Below are positions 32,702-41,356 of a DNA stretch of 64,000 bases, piece by piece. The stretch comes from Pseudomonadota bacterium (GTDB lineage Bacteria > Pseudomonadota > Alphaproteobacteria > Sphingomonadales > Sphingomonadaceae): contig JAEXFD010000030.1 of assembly GCA_023400405.1 (NCBI GenBank), positions 186,001-250,000 of the forward strand, written 5' to 3'. The notes under the pieces were generated by a model, which had not been told where the DNA came from, ran no database searches, and was given only the letters and a program-made list of their open reading frames with translations. Positions within the stretch are counted from its first letter, which is position 1; each line of letters starts with the position of its first letter. The translations under genes were made by a program, and so were the position numbers.

Positions 32702-33588
32702 TGCGCATCGTGCTCCTCGCCGCCACGTTGCTGCTCGGTGCAGCCCCACCCGACGCGGCGAAGGTGAGCCGAGTCGATCCGCTGACCGTGCAGGACGACG
32801 ATTTCGCTCGCCACCGGGATCCGGCCGAGTGGAAGGGGCTGGCGGTGAGCAGGATCGAGTTCCGGGAGGAGCGTGCGGCTTGGCGGCTGTGGCGCATCCA
32901 CAATGTCCGCAAGCCCAAGGGTCCGCTCTTCTTCGTACCGCACGACAATGAGAATGCGGGGTTCGAGGCGGCACTCGCCGGGGTCCGCAAATATGGTGGG
33001 ACGGTGATCGCCGTCGATTCGGGCGTCTCGCCCGGCAACGACGGCATCCGCTACAACCGAGCGGTCGACTATGGCGCGCCGGTCGATTCCAACCGCAATT
33101 TCGACAGCGCCCTGCCCGGCTATGCCCGCCACGTCCTCGCCGATCTCAGTCGAGGCGCCGGCCCCATCATCGCGCTCCACACCAACGCCAAGGGCTTCGA
33201 GACCGCCGCCTCCAAGTGCAACCAGGGCGATCCCGAGGGCAGCGGCGTCATCTCGATCCGCTTCTGCGACGACACGCTGATCCCGAGCGCGTCGGTCTCG
33301 CGGGCCTATCCGTTCGACGATGACGACACCGTCGCCTTCGCCACCTTCCTCGCCCGCAACGGCCCGAGCAGCGCCTTTTGCCGCGACGCGATGGTCGGCG
33401 CCGACTTCAACGTGGTGCAGGAGCGCGTGGTGACGAGCGACGGGTCGCTGTCCAACTATGCGGTGCTCCACGGCCTGCGCTATCTCAATTTCGAGACGCT
33501 GGAGCGTGGCCTGGACCCCGCCGAACTCGCCAAGGCGCGCGACCGGTTGAGCTTCATGGTCGATCGCGCCCTGGCGATGTGCGGCTAG
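32701..33588 (+). CDS. Secreted protein of unknown function with possible metal site
   Basis: 295 residues. A signal peptide (MRIVLLAATLLLGAAPP) precedes a compact domain. FVPHDNENAGFEAAL places His and Glu three residues apart (H-D-N-E), and a third candidate ligand His lies in IIALHTN about 85 residues later. The arrangement resembles the H-x-x-E...H zinc site of M14 carboxypeptidases and related amidohydrolases, and VDSNRNFDSALPGYA also recalls the M14 substrate region. I do not recognise a named family. It is translationally coupled to the serine hydrolase upstream (TGATG) and its stop overlaps the convergent AKR stop. Confidence 0.7.
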   Translation: MRIVLLAATLLLGAAPPDAAKVSRVDPLTVQDDDFARHRDPAEWKGLAVSRIEFREERAAWRLWRIHNVRKPKGPLFFVPHDNENAGFEAALAGVRKYGGTVIAVDSGVSPGNDGIRYNRAVDYGAPVDSNRNFDSALPGYARHVLADLSRGAGPIIALHTNAKGFETAASKCNQGDPEGSGVISIRFCDDTLIPSASVSRAYPFDDDDTVAFATFLARNGPSSAFCRDAMVGADFNVVQERVVTSDGSLSNYAVLHGLRYLNFETLERGLDPAELAKARDRLSFMVDRALAMCG

Positions 33589-34445
33589 CCGGCGATCCCG
33601 TTCAGGGTGGCGACGGCTTCCGGCGGCAGGACCAGATCGCGGACCGCGAGGTTCTGCTTGAGGTGGTCCACCGACGAGGTGCCCGGGATCAGCAGGATGT
33701 TGGGCGAGCGCTGGAGCAGCCAGGCCAGCGCCACCTGCATCGGCGTCGCGCCGAGCTCTGCCGCCACGCGGTCCAGCGTGCCCGACTGGAGCGGGCTGAA
33801 CCCGCCCAAGGGGAAGAAGGGCACATAGGCGATGCCGTCCGCCGCGAGCTGATCGACCAGCGCGTCGTCGTCGCGATGGGCGAGATTGTACTGGTTCTGG
33901 ACGCAAACCACCGGGGCGATGCCGCGGGCCTCGGCGATCTGAGCGGAAGTGGCATTGCTGATGCCGAGGTGGCGGATCAGCCCCTGCTCGCGCAGCCGGG
34001 CCAGCCGCTCGAACTGCGGCGCGATCGACCCCTCGCTGGGCTTGTGGACATCGCCCATGATCCGGAAGTTGGCGACCTGGAGCGTCTCCAGCCCCAGATT
34101 GCGGAGATTGTCGTGCACTGCCGCCTCGAGCTCGTCGGGGCTGTCCGCCGCGAGCCAGGAGGCATCGTCGCCGCGGCGGGCGCCGAGCTTGGTCACGATC
34201 GTCAGCGCCTCCGGATAGGGATGAAGCGCCTCGCGGATGATCTGGTTGGTGACGTGCGGGCCGTAGAAATCGCTGGTGTCGATATGATTGACGCCGGCGG
34301 CCACTGCCTCGCGCAGCACCGCGATTGCCTGGTCGCGATCCCTGGGCGGGCCGAACACGCCGGGGCCGGCGAGTTGCATCGCGCCATAGCCGACCCGGTG
34401 GACGGTGCGGTCGCCCAGTTGATAGGTCATCGGAACGTCGGTCAT
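33585..34445 (-). CDS. Aldo/keto reductase
   Basis: 286-residue NADPH-dependent TIM-barrel oxidoreductase. VGYGAMQLAGPG, NHIDTSDFYGP (catalytic Asp and Tyr region), IVTKLG (Lys) and the cofactor-binding LLQRSPNILLIPGTSS are present. The usual catalytic His position reads FRIMGD, as in a subgroup that lacks the His, so the preferred substrates may differ. It is divergent from a LysR gene across 95 bp, a common arrangement in which the regulator controls the reductase. Substrate unknown. Confidence 0.9.
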   Translation of the reverse strand: MTDVPMTYQLGDRTVHRVGYGAMQLAGPGVFGPPRDRDQAIAVLREAVAAGVNHIDTSDFYGPHVTNQIIREALHPYPEALTIVTKLGARRGDDASWLAADSPDELEAAVHDNLRNLGLETLQVANFRIMGDVHKPSEGSIAPQFERLARLREQGLIRHLGISNATSAQIAEARGIAPVVCVQNQYNLAHRDDDALVDQLAADGIAYVPFFPLGGFSPLQSGTLDRVAAELGATPMQVALAWLLQRSPNILLIPGTSSVDHLKQNLAVRDLVLPPEAVATLNGIAG

Positions 34446-34513
34446 CGCTTCAACTCCTTGTCCAGAGACCCTTAGCTAGGCCTTGCCGCCCCGCGCGATA
34501 ATCGGGCACAATG

Positions 34514-34528
34514 CGCACAGGCTGTGCG
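34514..34528. promoter_or_regulatory. Perfect 15-bp dyad between AKR and LysR genes
   Basis: CGCACAG-G-CTGTGCG at 34514-34528, 12 bp before the LysR ATG, in the shared divergent promoter region. Its position would suit autoregulation by the LysR protein. It does not contain a textbook T-N11-A motif. Confidence 0.45.
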
Positions 34529-34540
34529 GAAACTCGGACA

Positions 34541-35443
34541 ATGGACTTTGACCTCGGTGACCTGAACGCCTTCCTCGCGGTCGCCAACGCCAAGGGCTTT
34601 CGCGAGGCGGCGCGGGGTGGCGGCGCCAGTGCCTCAGGTCTGAGCGAAGCGGTGCGGCGGCTCGAAGCGCGGCTGGGCGTGCGGCTGCTCAACCGCACCA
34701 CCCGCAGCGTCGCGCCGACCGAAGCCGGCCGGAGGCTGATCGAAAGGCTCGGCCCCGCGCTCGGCGAAGTCGAGGCGGCGCTCGACGTGGTCAACCTGTT
34801 CCGCGATCGGCCGGCGGGCACGCTCAAGCTCAACGTGCCGGTGGTCGCGGCACGGCTGGTGCTGCCGGCGATCCTGCCCGGCTTCCTTGCCGCCTATCCC
34901 GACATCCAGGTCGAGATCGTCGCCCAGGACGATTTCGTCGACCTGCTCGCAGCGGGTTGCGATGCCGGCATCCGCTATGAGGAGCGGCTGGAGCAGGACA
35001 TGATCGCGGTGCCGATCGGCCCGCGCAGCCAGCGCTTCGCCACCGCCGCGGCCCCCGCTTATCTCGAACGGCGCGGCACGCCCGACCATCCGCGCGACCT
35101 GCTCAACCATGAATGCCTGCGCGGGCGGTTCGGCAGTGGGCGGCTGACCCCGTGGGAGTTCGAGCGCGACGGCGAGATCGTCCACGTCGACCCGCCGGGA
35201 CGGCTGATCGTCGGCGTCGGCAGCGCGATCGACCTGATCATCGACATGGCGGCAGCCGGCTGCGGCATCGTCAACCTGTTCGAGGACTGGCTGCGACCCC
35301 ACTTCGCGAGCGGCGCGCTGGTGCCCGTCCTGGAGCCGTGGTGGGAGCGGTTTTCCGGGCCGTTCCTCTATTATCCCGGGCGGCGGCTGGTGCCGGGGCC
35401 GCTGAGGGCCTTCATCGACCATGTGAAGGCGCAGCCTGGCTGA
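34541..35443 (+). CDS. LysR-family transcriptional regulator
   Basis: 300 residues: an N-terminal winged HTH (LNAFLAVANAKGFREAARGG...LSEAVRRLEARLG, with RTTRSVAPTEAGRRL) and a periplasmic-binding-protein-like effector domain (about 90-300). The effector domain resembles those of regulators paired with reductases or transporters. Its ATG (MDFDLGDLNAF) is the conserved family start. It is divergent from the aldo/keto reductase, its likely target. The sequence downstream holds a long gene-free stretch with an inverted repeat. Confidence 0.92.
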   Translation: MDFDLGDLNAFLAVANAKGFREAARGGGASASGLSEAVRRLEARLGVRLLNRTTRSVAPTEAGRRLIERLGPALGEVEAALDVVNLFRDRPAGTLKLNVPVVAARLVLPAILPGFLAAYPDIQVEIVAQDDFVDLLAAGCDAGIRYEERLEQDMIAVPIGPRSQRFATAAAPAYLERRGTPDHPRDLLNHECLRGRFGSGRLTPWEFERDGEIVHVDPPGRLIVGVGSAIDLIIDMAAAGCGIVNLFEDWLRPHFASGALVPVLEPWWERFSGPFLYYPGRRLVPGPLRAFIDHVKAQPG

Positions 35444-35805
35444 TCCAACTCCTGCGACTCGCAACATCACGATCATCGCGCATTCGAGCGTGCACGGCGG
35501 GCGTGGAAGTTGACCAAGTTCACGCAACCCGGCGCCCATCGCGAAAGAATGTTGCCCCGCGGCGATCCTATTTTCCCGACGATCGAAAGAGCGGCCGGCG
35601 GAGGGGCCGGCCACTCGAGCCAAGCAGGGGAAATCCTACATTGCAACCCTCGACGTCAGCCTTCCAGCTAGGGCGATCTGACCGTCACCCCGGCCTTGTG
35701 CCGGGGCCCACCGGGAACCACGCGATGGGCGAGAAGCGATGGTTCAGCCGGTGGGGTGCGTGGGCCCCGGCACAAGGCCGGGGTGACTGGGGATAATGTC
35801 GAACC
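35444..35805. other. 362-bp gene-free region with hairpin and REPIN-like element
   Basis: Gap between convergent lysR and gcd genes. It contains a GC-rich hairpin (35593-35612, GGCCGGC/GCCGGCC with loop GGAGGG) and a long inverted repeat (35684-35787). TTGACC near 35511 could be a -35, but no convincing -10 follows. I see no credible coding frame. Confidence 0.65.
35684..35787. repeat. REPIN-like inverted repeat, 28-bp perfect arms
   Basis: The left arm at 35684-35711 and its exact inverse at 35760-35787 flank a 48-bp spacer. Each arm is itself a hairpin (CCCCGGC, 5-nt loop, GCCGGGG). Two REP-type units facing each other is the layout of REPIN elements. It sits between two convergent gene ends. 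Confidence 0.75.
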
Positions 35806-38259
35806 TCAGGACAGCGCATAGGCGACGACTTCGTCTCCCACGGGGGTCTGCATGAAGTGGTGGCCGCCGGCATAGAGGACGAGATATTCCTTGCCGTTCG
35901 CCTCATAGACCATCGGCGTCGCCTGGCCGCCGGCCGGGAGCACGTCCTTCCACACCGTCTTGCCGGTCTTGAGGTCGATCGCGCGGATGAGGTTGTCGGT
36001 CGCGGCGGCGACGAAGATCAGGCCGCCGGCAGTGACGACCGAACCGCCATTGTTGGGCGTGCCGATGGTGATCGGCAGCATCGAGGGGATGCCGAACGGG
36101 CCGTTGGTGCGCGCCTCGCCGAAGGGGCGGTCCCAGATCGTCTTGCCGGTCGCCATGTCGATCGCCCGGATCCCGCCATAGGGGGGCTGCTTGCACAGCA
36201 TGCCGGTACCGTTCGCGCCGAGCGGCCAGAAGCTCAGCCGCCACCCGGCATTGACGTCGATCGCATAGGGGGTGTTGGCCTGGGGATCGCCTGCGCCTTC
36301 GGCGCCGCCGATATTGCCGCGCGCCTGATCGCGGGGCGCCCAGCCCTTCTTGTTGGCCTCCGCGCGGGGCACGAGGCGGACATAGTTGGGCATGTCGTTG
36401 TAATTGGCGACGATCACGCCGCGCAGCGGATCGACCGCGATGCCGCCCCAATCGGTGCCGCCATTATAGCCGGGATATTCGATCGAGCGCCGGTCCGCCT
36501 CGGGCGGGGTGAAGAAGCCCTTGTAGCTCGCGCGGCGGAACTGGATGCGGCACATCATCTGGTCGATCGGCGACATGCCCCACATCTGCCGCTCGGTGAG
36601 ATCGGGCTTGCGCAGCGTATGCCACAGCGACACCGGCTGGGTTGCCGCGCGCTGGCTCGGCTCGACGCCCCCACCGGGCGCCTTCAGCTCGCCGACGGGC
36701 GTCAGCGGACGGCCGGTGGCGCGATCGAGGATGTAGATGTCGCCCTGCTTCGAAGGCAGGACCAGCGCCGGCGTGCCCTTGTAATCGACGAGCGTCGCCT
36801 GGGCGCCGAAATCATAGTCCCACACGTCGTTGCGCACCGCCTGGAAACGCCAGCGCGGCTTGCCGGTGGTCACGTCGAGCGCGACCAGCGAGGTCGCGAA
36901 CCGATTCTCCTCGGGCCGGCGCAGCGAGGAATAATAATCGGCCGCGGCATTGCCCATCGGCAGATAGACCAGGCCGAGCTGATCGTCGCCGCTGGCCATC
37001 GTCCACATATTCGGCGTACCGCGCGCCCATTCCTGGCCCGCGGGTGGATAGCCGCTCCATTCGGGATGCATCATGTCCCATGCCCAGCGCAGCTGGCCGG
37101 TGCGCGCGTCGAAGCCCTGGATCACGCCCGACGGCGCCCAGCGGTCCTGCCCGTCGAGCACCTGATGGCCGACGACGAGGATGCCGCGCACCAGCGTGGG
37201 CGGCGAATTGATCGACACATAGCCGTCCGGCACCTTGCCCATGCCGACCTTGATGTCGGCCTGGCCATTGCTGCCGAAGTCGGCACAGAGCCGGCCGCTG
37301 CGCGCATCGACTGCGATCAGCCGCGCATCGAGCGTGCCTTCGATGATGCGGGTGGCGCAGGGCTGGTCCGCCGCCATGCCGGGCACGGCATAATAGACCA
37401 CGCCGCGGCAGGCCGCCGTGTAAGGAATCGCCTTGTCCGAGACCTTGGGATCGTAACGCCACTTCTCCTTGCCGGTGACCGGATCGAGCGCGATCATGAT
37501 GTTCTTGGGCGTGCAGAGATACAGGCTGTCGCCGACCTTGATCGGCGTATTCTCGGCGCCATAGGTGTTCTTTGCCTCCGCGGAAGGCAGGTCACCGGTG
37601 TGGATCGTCCAGACGCGCTTGAGCTTCGAGACGTTGTCCGCATTGATCTGGACGAGCGGCGAATAGCGCCGCGCGGCGCCGGTGCCGCCATAGACCGGCC
37701 AGTCAGCGCCGGTCTGCACGCCCGAGGGATCCGCCATGCCCGCCGTGCCCGGCGCGGGCAATGCGGCAAGCACCGGATTGGGCGCGCCGGCTGCCGCAAT
37801 CCAGAAGTTGATTGCAGTGAGCACCACCGCGAGCGCGACGCCGCCAAAGGCGAGCCGCCAGCGGCTGGCGGCGCGGGTGAGCGTCGGCAGCACGAGGATC
37901 ACGGCGACGAGCAGCACGACCGGGGCGATCACGCGCGGCACCTGTGCCCAGGCGTTGGCGCCAGCTTCCCACCAGGCCCAGAGCACGGTCAGCACAACGA
38001 TCGCGACGTAGAGCCAGCCGCCGCTCATCCGCCCGCGCACGAGCAGCACGCCCGAGGCGATCATCGCGACGCCGGTGACCAGATAGTAAAGCGAGCCGCC
38101 GAGCAAGGCGAGATAGCCGCCGCCGATCGTGAGGATCAGGCCGATCAGCGCGAGGATCGTGCCAACGATCGCGGCGGGCCAGCTCCAGCGCCGTCGAGGG
38201 GCCTCGTCCACCGGCTCGAGATACGGTGTACGCTCGCCCTCGTAGCGCGTGTCGGTCAT
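35806..38259 (-). CDS. gcd: Membrane-bound PQQ-dependent glucose dehydrogenase
   Basis: 817-residue quinoprotein of the membrane-bound glucose/quinate dehydrogenase family. About five transmembrane helices occupy residues 25-150; the rest is a periplasmic eight-bladed PQQ propeller oxidising aldoses or polyols and passing electrons to ubiquinone. The start at 38259 (MTDTRYEGER) follows AGGAG. Propeller words include DWPVYGGTGAARRYSPL, RIIEGTLDARLIAVDARSG, and the C-terminal LVLYAGGHHFMQTPVGDEVV. Cys pairs and WGGIAVDPLRGV are present. No PQQ synthesis genes are nearby, so cofactor must come from elsewhere in the genome or from outside. The sugar is likely glucose by family. Confidence 0.92.
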   Translation of the reverse strand: MTDTRYEGERTPYLEPVDEAPRRRWSWPAAIVGTILALIGLILTIGGGYLALLGGSLYYLVTGVAMIASGVLLVRGRMSGGWLYVAIVVLTVLWAWWEAGANAWAQVPRVIAPVVLLVAVILVLPTLTRAASRWRLAFGGVALAVVLTAINFWIAAAGAPNPVLAALPAPGTAGMADPSGVQTGADWPVYGGTGAARRYSPLVQINADNVSKLKRVWTIHTGDLPSAEAKNTYGAENTPIKVGDSLYLCTPKNIMIALDPVTGKEKWRYDPKVSDKAIPYTAACRGVVYYAVPGMAADQPCATRIIEGTLDARLIAVDARSGRLCADFGSNGQADIKVGMGKVPDGYVSINSPPTLVRGILVVGHQVLDGQDRWAPSGVIQGFDARTGQLRWAWDMMHPEWSGYPPAGQEWARGTPNMWTMASGDDQLGLVYLPMGNAAADYYSSLRRPEENRFATSLVALDVTTGKPRWRFQAVRNDVWDYDFGAQATLVDYKGTPALVLPSKQGDIYILDRATGRPLTPVGELKAPGGGVEPSQRAATQPVSLWHTLRKPDLTERQMWGMSPIDQMMCRIQFRRASYKGFFTPPEADRRSIEYPGYNGGTDWGGIAVDPLRGVIVANYNDMPNYVRLVPRAEANKKGWAPRDQARGNIGGAEGAGDPQANTPYAIDVNAGWRLSFWPLGANGTGMLCKQPPYGGIRAIDMATGKTIWDRPFGEARTNGPFGIPSMLPITIGTPNNGGSVVTAGGLIFVAAATDNLIRAIDLKTGKTVWKDVLPAGGQATPMVYEANGKEYLVLYAGGHHFMQTPVGDEVVAYALS

Positions 38260-38373
38260 CGGTGGAGCTCCTGGAAACCTAGGCGCCAAGCGCATTCGTT
38301 GCGCGCCCGGTTCCATGTCCGTGAAATTTCCGTTCGCGAGGGGCTGGCCCTGCCGCTTTCCGCGACCTAGATC

Positions 38374-39774
38374 ATGGCCATGCCTGACCTCAGCACGCTC
38401 CTCCAGCCCGATCGCGGGCAAGCCGCCCGCACCATCCACATCATCGACGCCAAGGGCTTCGACGCCTGGCTCGCCGCCCAGCCGCCGCGCCATCGCGCTG
38501 CCGCGACCGCGCAGAAGCTGGCGCCGACCGGCTATTCAAGCGCGATCCTGCCGGGCGACGGACCCGAGGACTGGTCGGTGGTGAGCGTAGTCGCCAATGC
38601 CGAGAAGCTGGGGCCCTGGTGCCTCGCCAAGCTCGCCGAGACGCTGCCCGAGGGCAGCTATCGACTGGAAGGCCGCGATCCGGGCGCCGCCGCCTATGGC
38701 TGGCTGACCGCGCAATATCGCTTCGACACCTACAAGAAGGACGACAAGCCGCAGCCGGGACCGCGCGTGCTGCTCACCGCCGAGCCGGCGCGGATCGACG
38801 AGACGGTGCGGCTGGCCAATGCCGCCTTCAAGCTGCGCGACCGGATCAACACCGGCGCCAACGACATGGGCCCGGCGGACCTGGAAGCGGCCGCGCAGCA
38901 GCTCGCCGAAGCGCATGGCGCGACGTTCAGCGTGGTGAAGGGCGCCGAGGTCGAGAAGGGCTATGGCCTGCTCTGGGCGGTCGGCAAGGCCGCGGGCAAG
39001 GGCCGCGAGCCGCGCCTGATCGAAATCGAATGGGGCAATCCCGATCATCCGCGCGTCGCGATCATCGGCAAGGGCGTTTGCTTCGATTCGGGCGGGCTCG
39101 ACATCAAGCCGGCCTCGGGCATGCGGCTGATGAAGAAGGACATGGGCGGCGCGGCGCATGCGCTTGCCACCGCCGAGCTGATCATGGGCGCGCGGCTGCC
39201 GGTGCGGTTGCATATGCTCGTCCCCGCAGTCGAGAATTCGATCAATGGCGAGGCGACCCGGCCGGGCGACATCATGCGTTCGCGCAAGGGCATCACGGTG
39301 GAGAACAGCAACACCGATGCGGAGGGCCGGCTGATCCTGGCCGACGCGCTGACCAAGGCGGCGGAGAACGATCCCGAGCTGGTGATCGACTATGCTACGC
39401 TGACCGGCGCGGCGCGAGTGGCGCTGGGTGCGGACCTGCAGGCGCTGTTCGCCAATGACGATACGCTGGCGGCCGACCTGATGGCGGCGGCGGAGACCGA
39501 GGCGGATCCGATGTGGCGGCTGCCGCTCTACGATCCGTACAAGGAGCAGCTGAAGTCCGACGTGGCGGACATGGTCAATGCCGCCGAGGGCCCGTTCGGC
39601 GGCGCGCTGACGGCGGCGCTGTTCCTCAAGGAATTCGTGCCGGACAAGGCGCAGTGGGTGCATCTCGACATCTTCTGCTGGAACGGCAGCGCCAAGCCCG
39701 GCCGGCCCAAGGGCGCCGAGGCAGTGAGCCTGCGGGCGGTGTGGAAGGTGCTGAAGGATCGGTACGGGGGGTGA
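38374..39774 (+). CDS. Leucyl aminopeptidase family protein (M17)
   Basis: 466-residue cytosolic metallo-aminopeptidase with two metal ions. The C-terminal catalytic domain holds VCFDSGGLDIKPASGM (Lys and Asp), MKKDMGGAAHA (Asp) and NTDAEGRLILADAL (Asp, Glu, and catalytic Arg). The N-terminal domain is shorter and more divergent than in PepA. Family start MAMPDLS; an ATG two codons on is also possible. A hairpin (39783-39800) and then a REP-like repeat follow. Exact peptide preference unknown. Confidence 0.93.
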   Translation: MAMPDLSTLLQPDRGQAARTIHIIDAKGFDAWLAAQPPRHRAAATAQKLAPTGYSSAILPGDGPEDWSVVSVVANAEKLGPWCLAKLAETLPEGSYRLEGRDPGAAAYGWLTAQYRFDTYKKDDKPQPGPRVLLTAEPARIDETVRLANAAFKLRDRINTGANDMGPADLEAAAQQLAEAHGATFSVVKGAEVEKGYGLLWAVGKAAGKGREPRLIEIEWGNPDHPRVAIIGKGVCFDSGGLDIKPASGMRLMKKDMGGAAHALATAELIMGARLPVRLHMLVPAVENSINGEATRPGDIMRSRKGITVENSNTDAEGRLILADALTKAAENDPELVIDYATLTGAARVALGADLQALFANDDTLAADLMAAAETEADPMWRLPLYDPYKEQLKSDVADMVNAAEGPFGGALTAALFLKEFVPDKAQWVHLDIFCWNGSAKPGRPKGAEAVSLRAVWKVLKDRYGG

Positions 39775-39782
39775 GGCATTGA

Positions 39783-39800
39783 GGTGAGGTCACCCTCACC
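39783..39800 (+). terminator. Short hairpin after the M17 peptidase
   Basis: GGTGAGG (39783-39789) and CCTCACC (39794-39800) form a 7-bp stem with a TCAC loop, 8 bp after the stop codon. No T tract. Confidence 0.4.
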
Positions 39801-39833
39801 CGTGATCCCTCTCCTGTCATCCAGGCGCCTATT

Positions 39834-39915
39834 CCGTCATCCCAGCGAAAGCTGGGATCTCCTCAAGCAAGCGCGCGGCTCGTGACTCGAGATCCCAGCT
39901 TCGCTGGGATGACGG
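39834..39915. repeat. REPIN-like inverted repeat (27/28-bp arms)
   Basis: Left arm 39834-39861 and right arm 39889-39915 are inverted copies with one single-base bulge, spacer 27 bp. Each arm folds on itself: ATCCCAGC-GAAA-GCTGGGAT on the left, ATCCCAGC-TTC-GCTGGGAT on the right. Same plan as the repeat at 35684-35787 but different arm sequence. Confidence 0.75.
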
Positions 39916-39982
39916 TTAAGGGTTAGGGGCACGCGCGCTCCCCACCTCCCCACCCCTCACCCGATCTGCTACGTCCGCCGGC

Positions 39983-41356
39983 ATGGCTTCCCGGCATCCG
40001 AACCTCACCCTCGCCGCCTGCATCCTCGCCTCGAGCCTCGCCTTCATCGATGGTTCGGTGGTCAATGTCGCGCTGCCGGCGATCGGAGCGGACCTGAAGG
40101 CGACGCCGGCCGAGCTGCAATGGACGATCAACGCCTATCTGCTGCCGCTCTCGGCGCTGCTGCTGATCGGCGGCGCGGCGGGGGACCATTATGGCCGGCG
40201 ACGGCTGCTCGTGCTCGGCATTTCGATCTTCGCCGCCGCCTCGATCGCCTGCGCGCTGGCGGTGGACCTCACGCTGCTGCTCGCGGCGCGGGCCCTGCAG
40301 GGGATCGGTGCGGCGATTCTGCTGCCCAACAGCCTGGCGACGCTGGGCCATGCGTTCAGCGGCGAGGCGCGCGGCAAGGCGATCGGGACCTGGGCGGGCG
40401 TCGGCGCGATCGCGGGTGCGGTGGGGCCCCCGCTCGGCGGCTGGCTGGTCGATGCGATCGGCTGGCGGGCGATCTTCTACGTCAATGTGCCCGTCGCCGC
40501 GGCGGCGATCTTCCTGGCGCTACGCTATGTCGAGGAGAGTGCCGAGGGGGCGCAGCCGCTCGACTGGTTCGGTGCGCTGGCCGCGACGGTGGCGCTCGGG
40601 GCGCTGACCTGGGGGCTGACGCTGGGATCGAGCCGGCATGCCGTGGACGGCGAGGTGCTGGCGGGGCTCGCAGTCGGGCTTGCCGCGATCGGGCTGTTCC
40701 TGTGGATCGAGCATCATCGGGGCGAGCGCGCGATGATGCCGGTGGCGATGTTCGGCTCGCGCGCCTTTGCCGGGCTGACGCTGCTGACCTTCCTGCTCTA
40801 TGGCGCCTTGGGCGGCATGCTGCTGCTCCTGCCCTATGTGCTGATCGAGGCGGGCGGCTATTCGGCGCTTCATGCTGGCTTCGCGCTGCTGCCGATGCCG
40901 CTGGGGATGGGACTGGCCTCGCGGGTGATGGGGCGGCTGACCGCGCGGATCGGGCCGCGCTGGCCGCTGACGATCGGGCCGGCGATCGTCGCGATCGGCT
41001 TCGCGCTGCTGCTGATGGTCGAGCGCGGCGCGCCCTATTGGAGCAGCGTGTTCCCCGGCACGCTGGTGATCGCGATCGGCATGGCGAGCGTCGCCGCGCC
41101 GCTGACCACCGCCGTGCTCGCCTCGGTCGACGAGACGCATGCCGGCACCGCGTCCGGCTTCAACAGCGCCATCGCGCGGACCGGAGGCCTGATCGCAACC
41201 GCGATCGCCGGCGCAGTGATCGCCTCGGCGGGGAGCGGCCTGATCGGAGCGTTCCACACCGCGGCGCTCGCCGGAGCGGCGATGGCGGCGCTTTCGGGTG
41301 CCGCAGCGTTGCTGACGCTGGGCGACGTTAGGAAAGCGACGCCGCGGCCGCGATGA
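39983..41356 (+). CDS. DHA2-type MFS transporter (multidrug efflux-like)
   Basis: 457-residue inner-membrane exporter of the major facilitator superfamily, DHA2/EmrB group. Motif D1-like FIDGSVVNVALPAIGADL, motif A GDHYGRRRLL, and motif C AGAVGPPLGGWLVDAIGWR typical of drug-proton antiporters are present. About 13-14 hydrophobic helices. The C-terminus overlaps the end of the convergent tpiA by 29 bp. No ribosome site is obvious. Substrate unknown. Confidence 0.9.
   Translation: MASRHPNLTLAACILASSLAFIDGSVVNVALPAIGADLKATPAELQWTINAYLLPLSALLLIGGAAGDHYGRRRLLVLGISIFAAASIACALAVDLTLLLAARALQGIGAAILLPNSLATLGHAFSGEARGKAIGTWAGVGAIAGAVGPPLGGWLVDAIGWRAIFYVNVPVAAAAIFLALRYVEESAEGAQPLDWFGALAATVALGALTWGLTLGSSRHAVDGEVLAGLAVGLAAIGLFLWIEHHRGERAMMPVAMFGSRAFAGLTLLTFLLYGALGGMLLLLPYVLIEAGGYSALHAGFALLPMPLGMGLASRVMGRLTARIGPRWPLTIGPAIVAIGFALLLMVERGAPYWSSVFPGTLVIAIGMASVAAPLTTAVLASVDETHAGTASGFNSAIARTGGLIATAIAGAVIASAGSGLIGAFHTAALAGAAMAALSGAAALLTLGDVRKATPRPR

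Noticed and set aside
29921..32974. Very long minus-strand frame (over 1000 codons) opposite rimO and the serine hydrolase
   Set aside because: Shadow of codon bias opposite genes with intact motifs; no ribosome site or family features.
35857..38370. Long plus-strand frame opposite the PQQ dehydrogenase
   Set aside because: Covers a well-defined quinoprotein in antisense; composition is typical of high-GC shadow frames.
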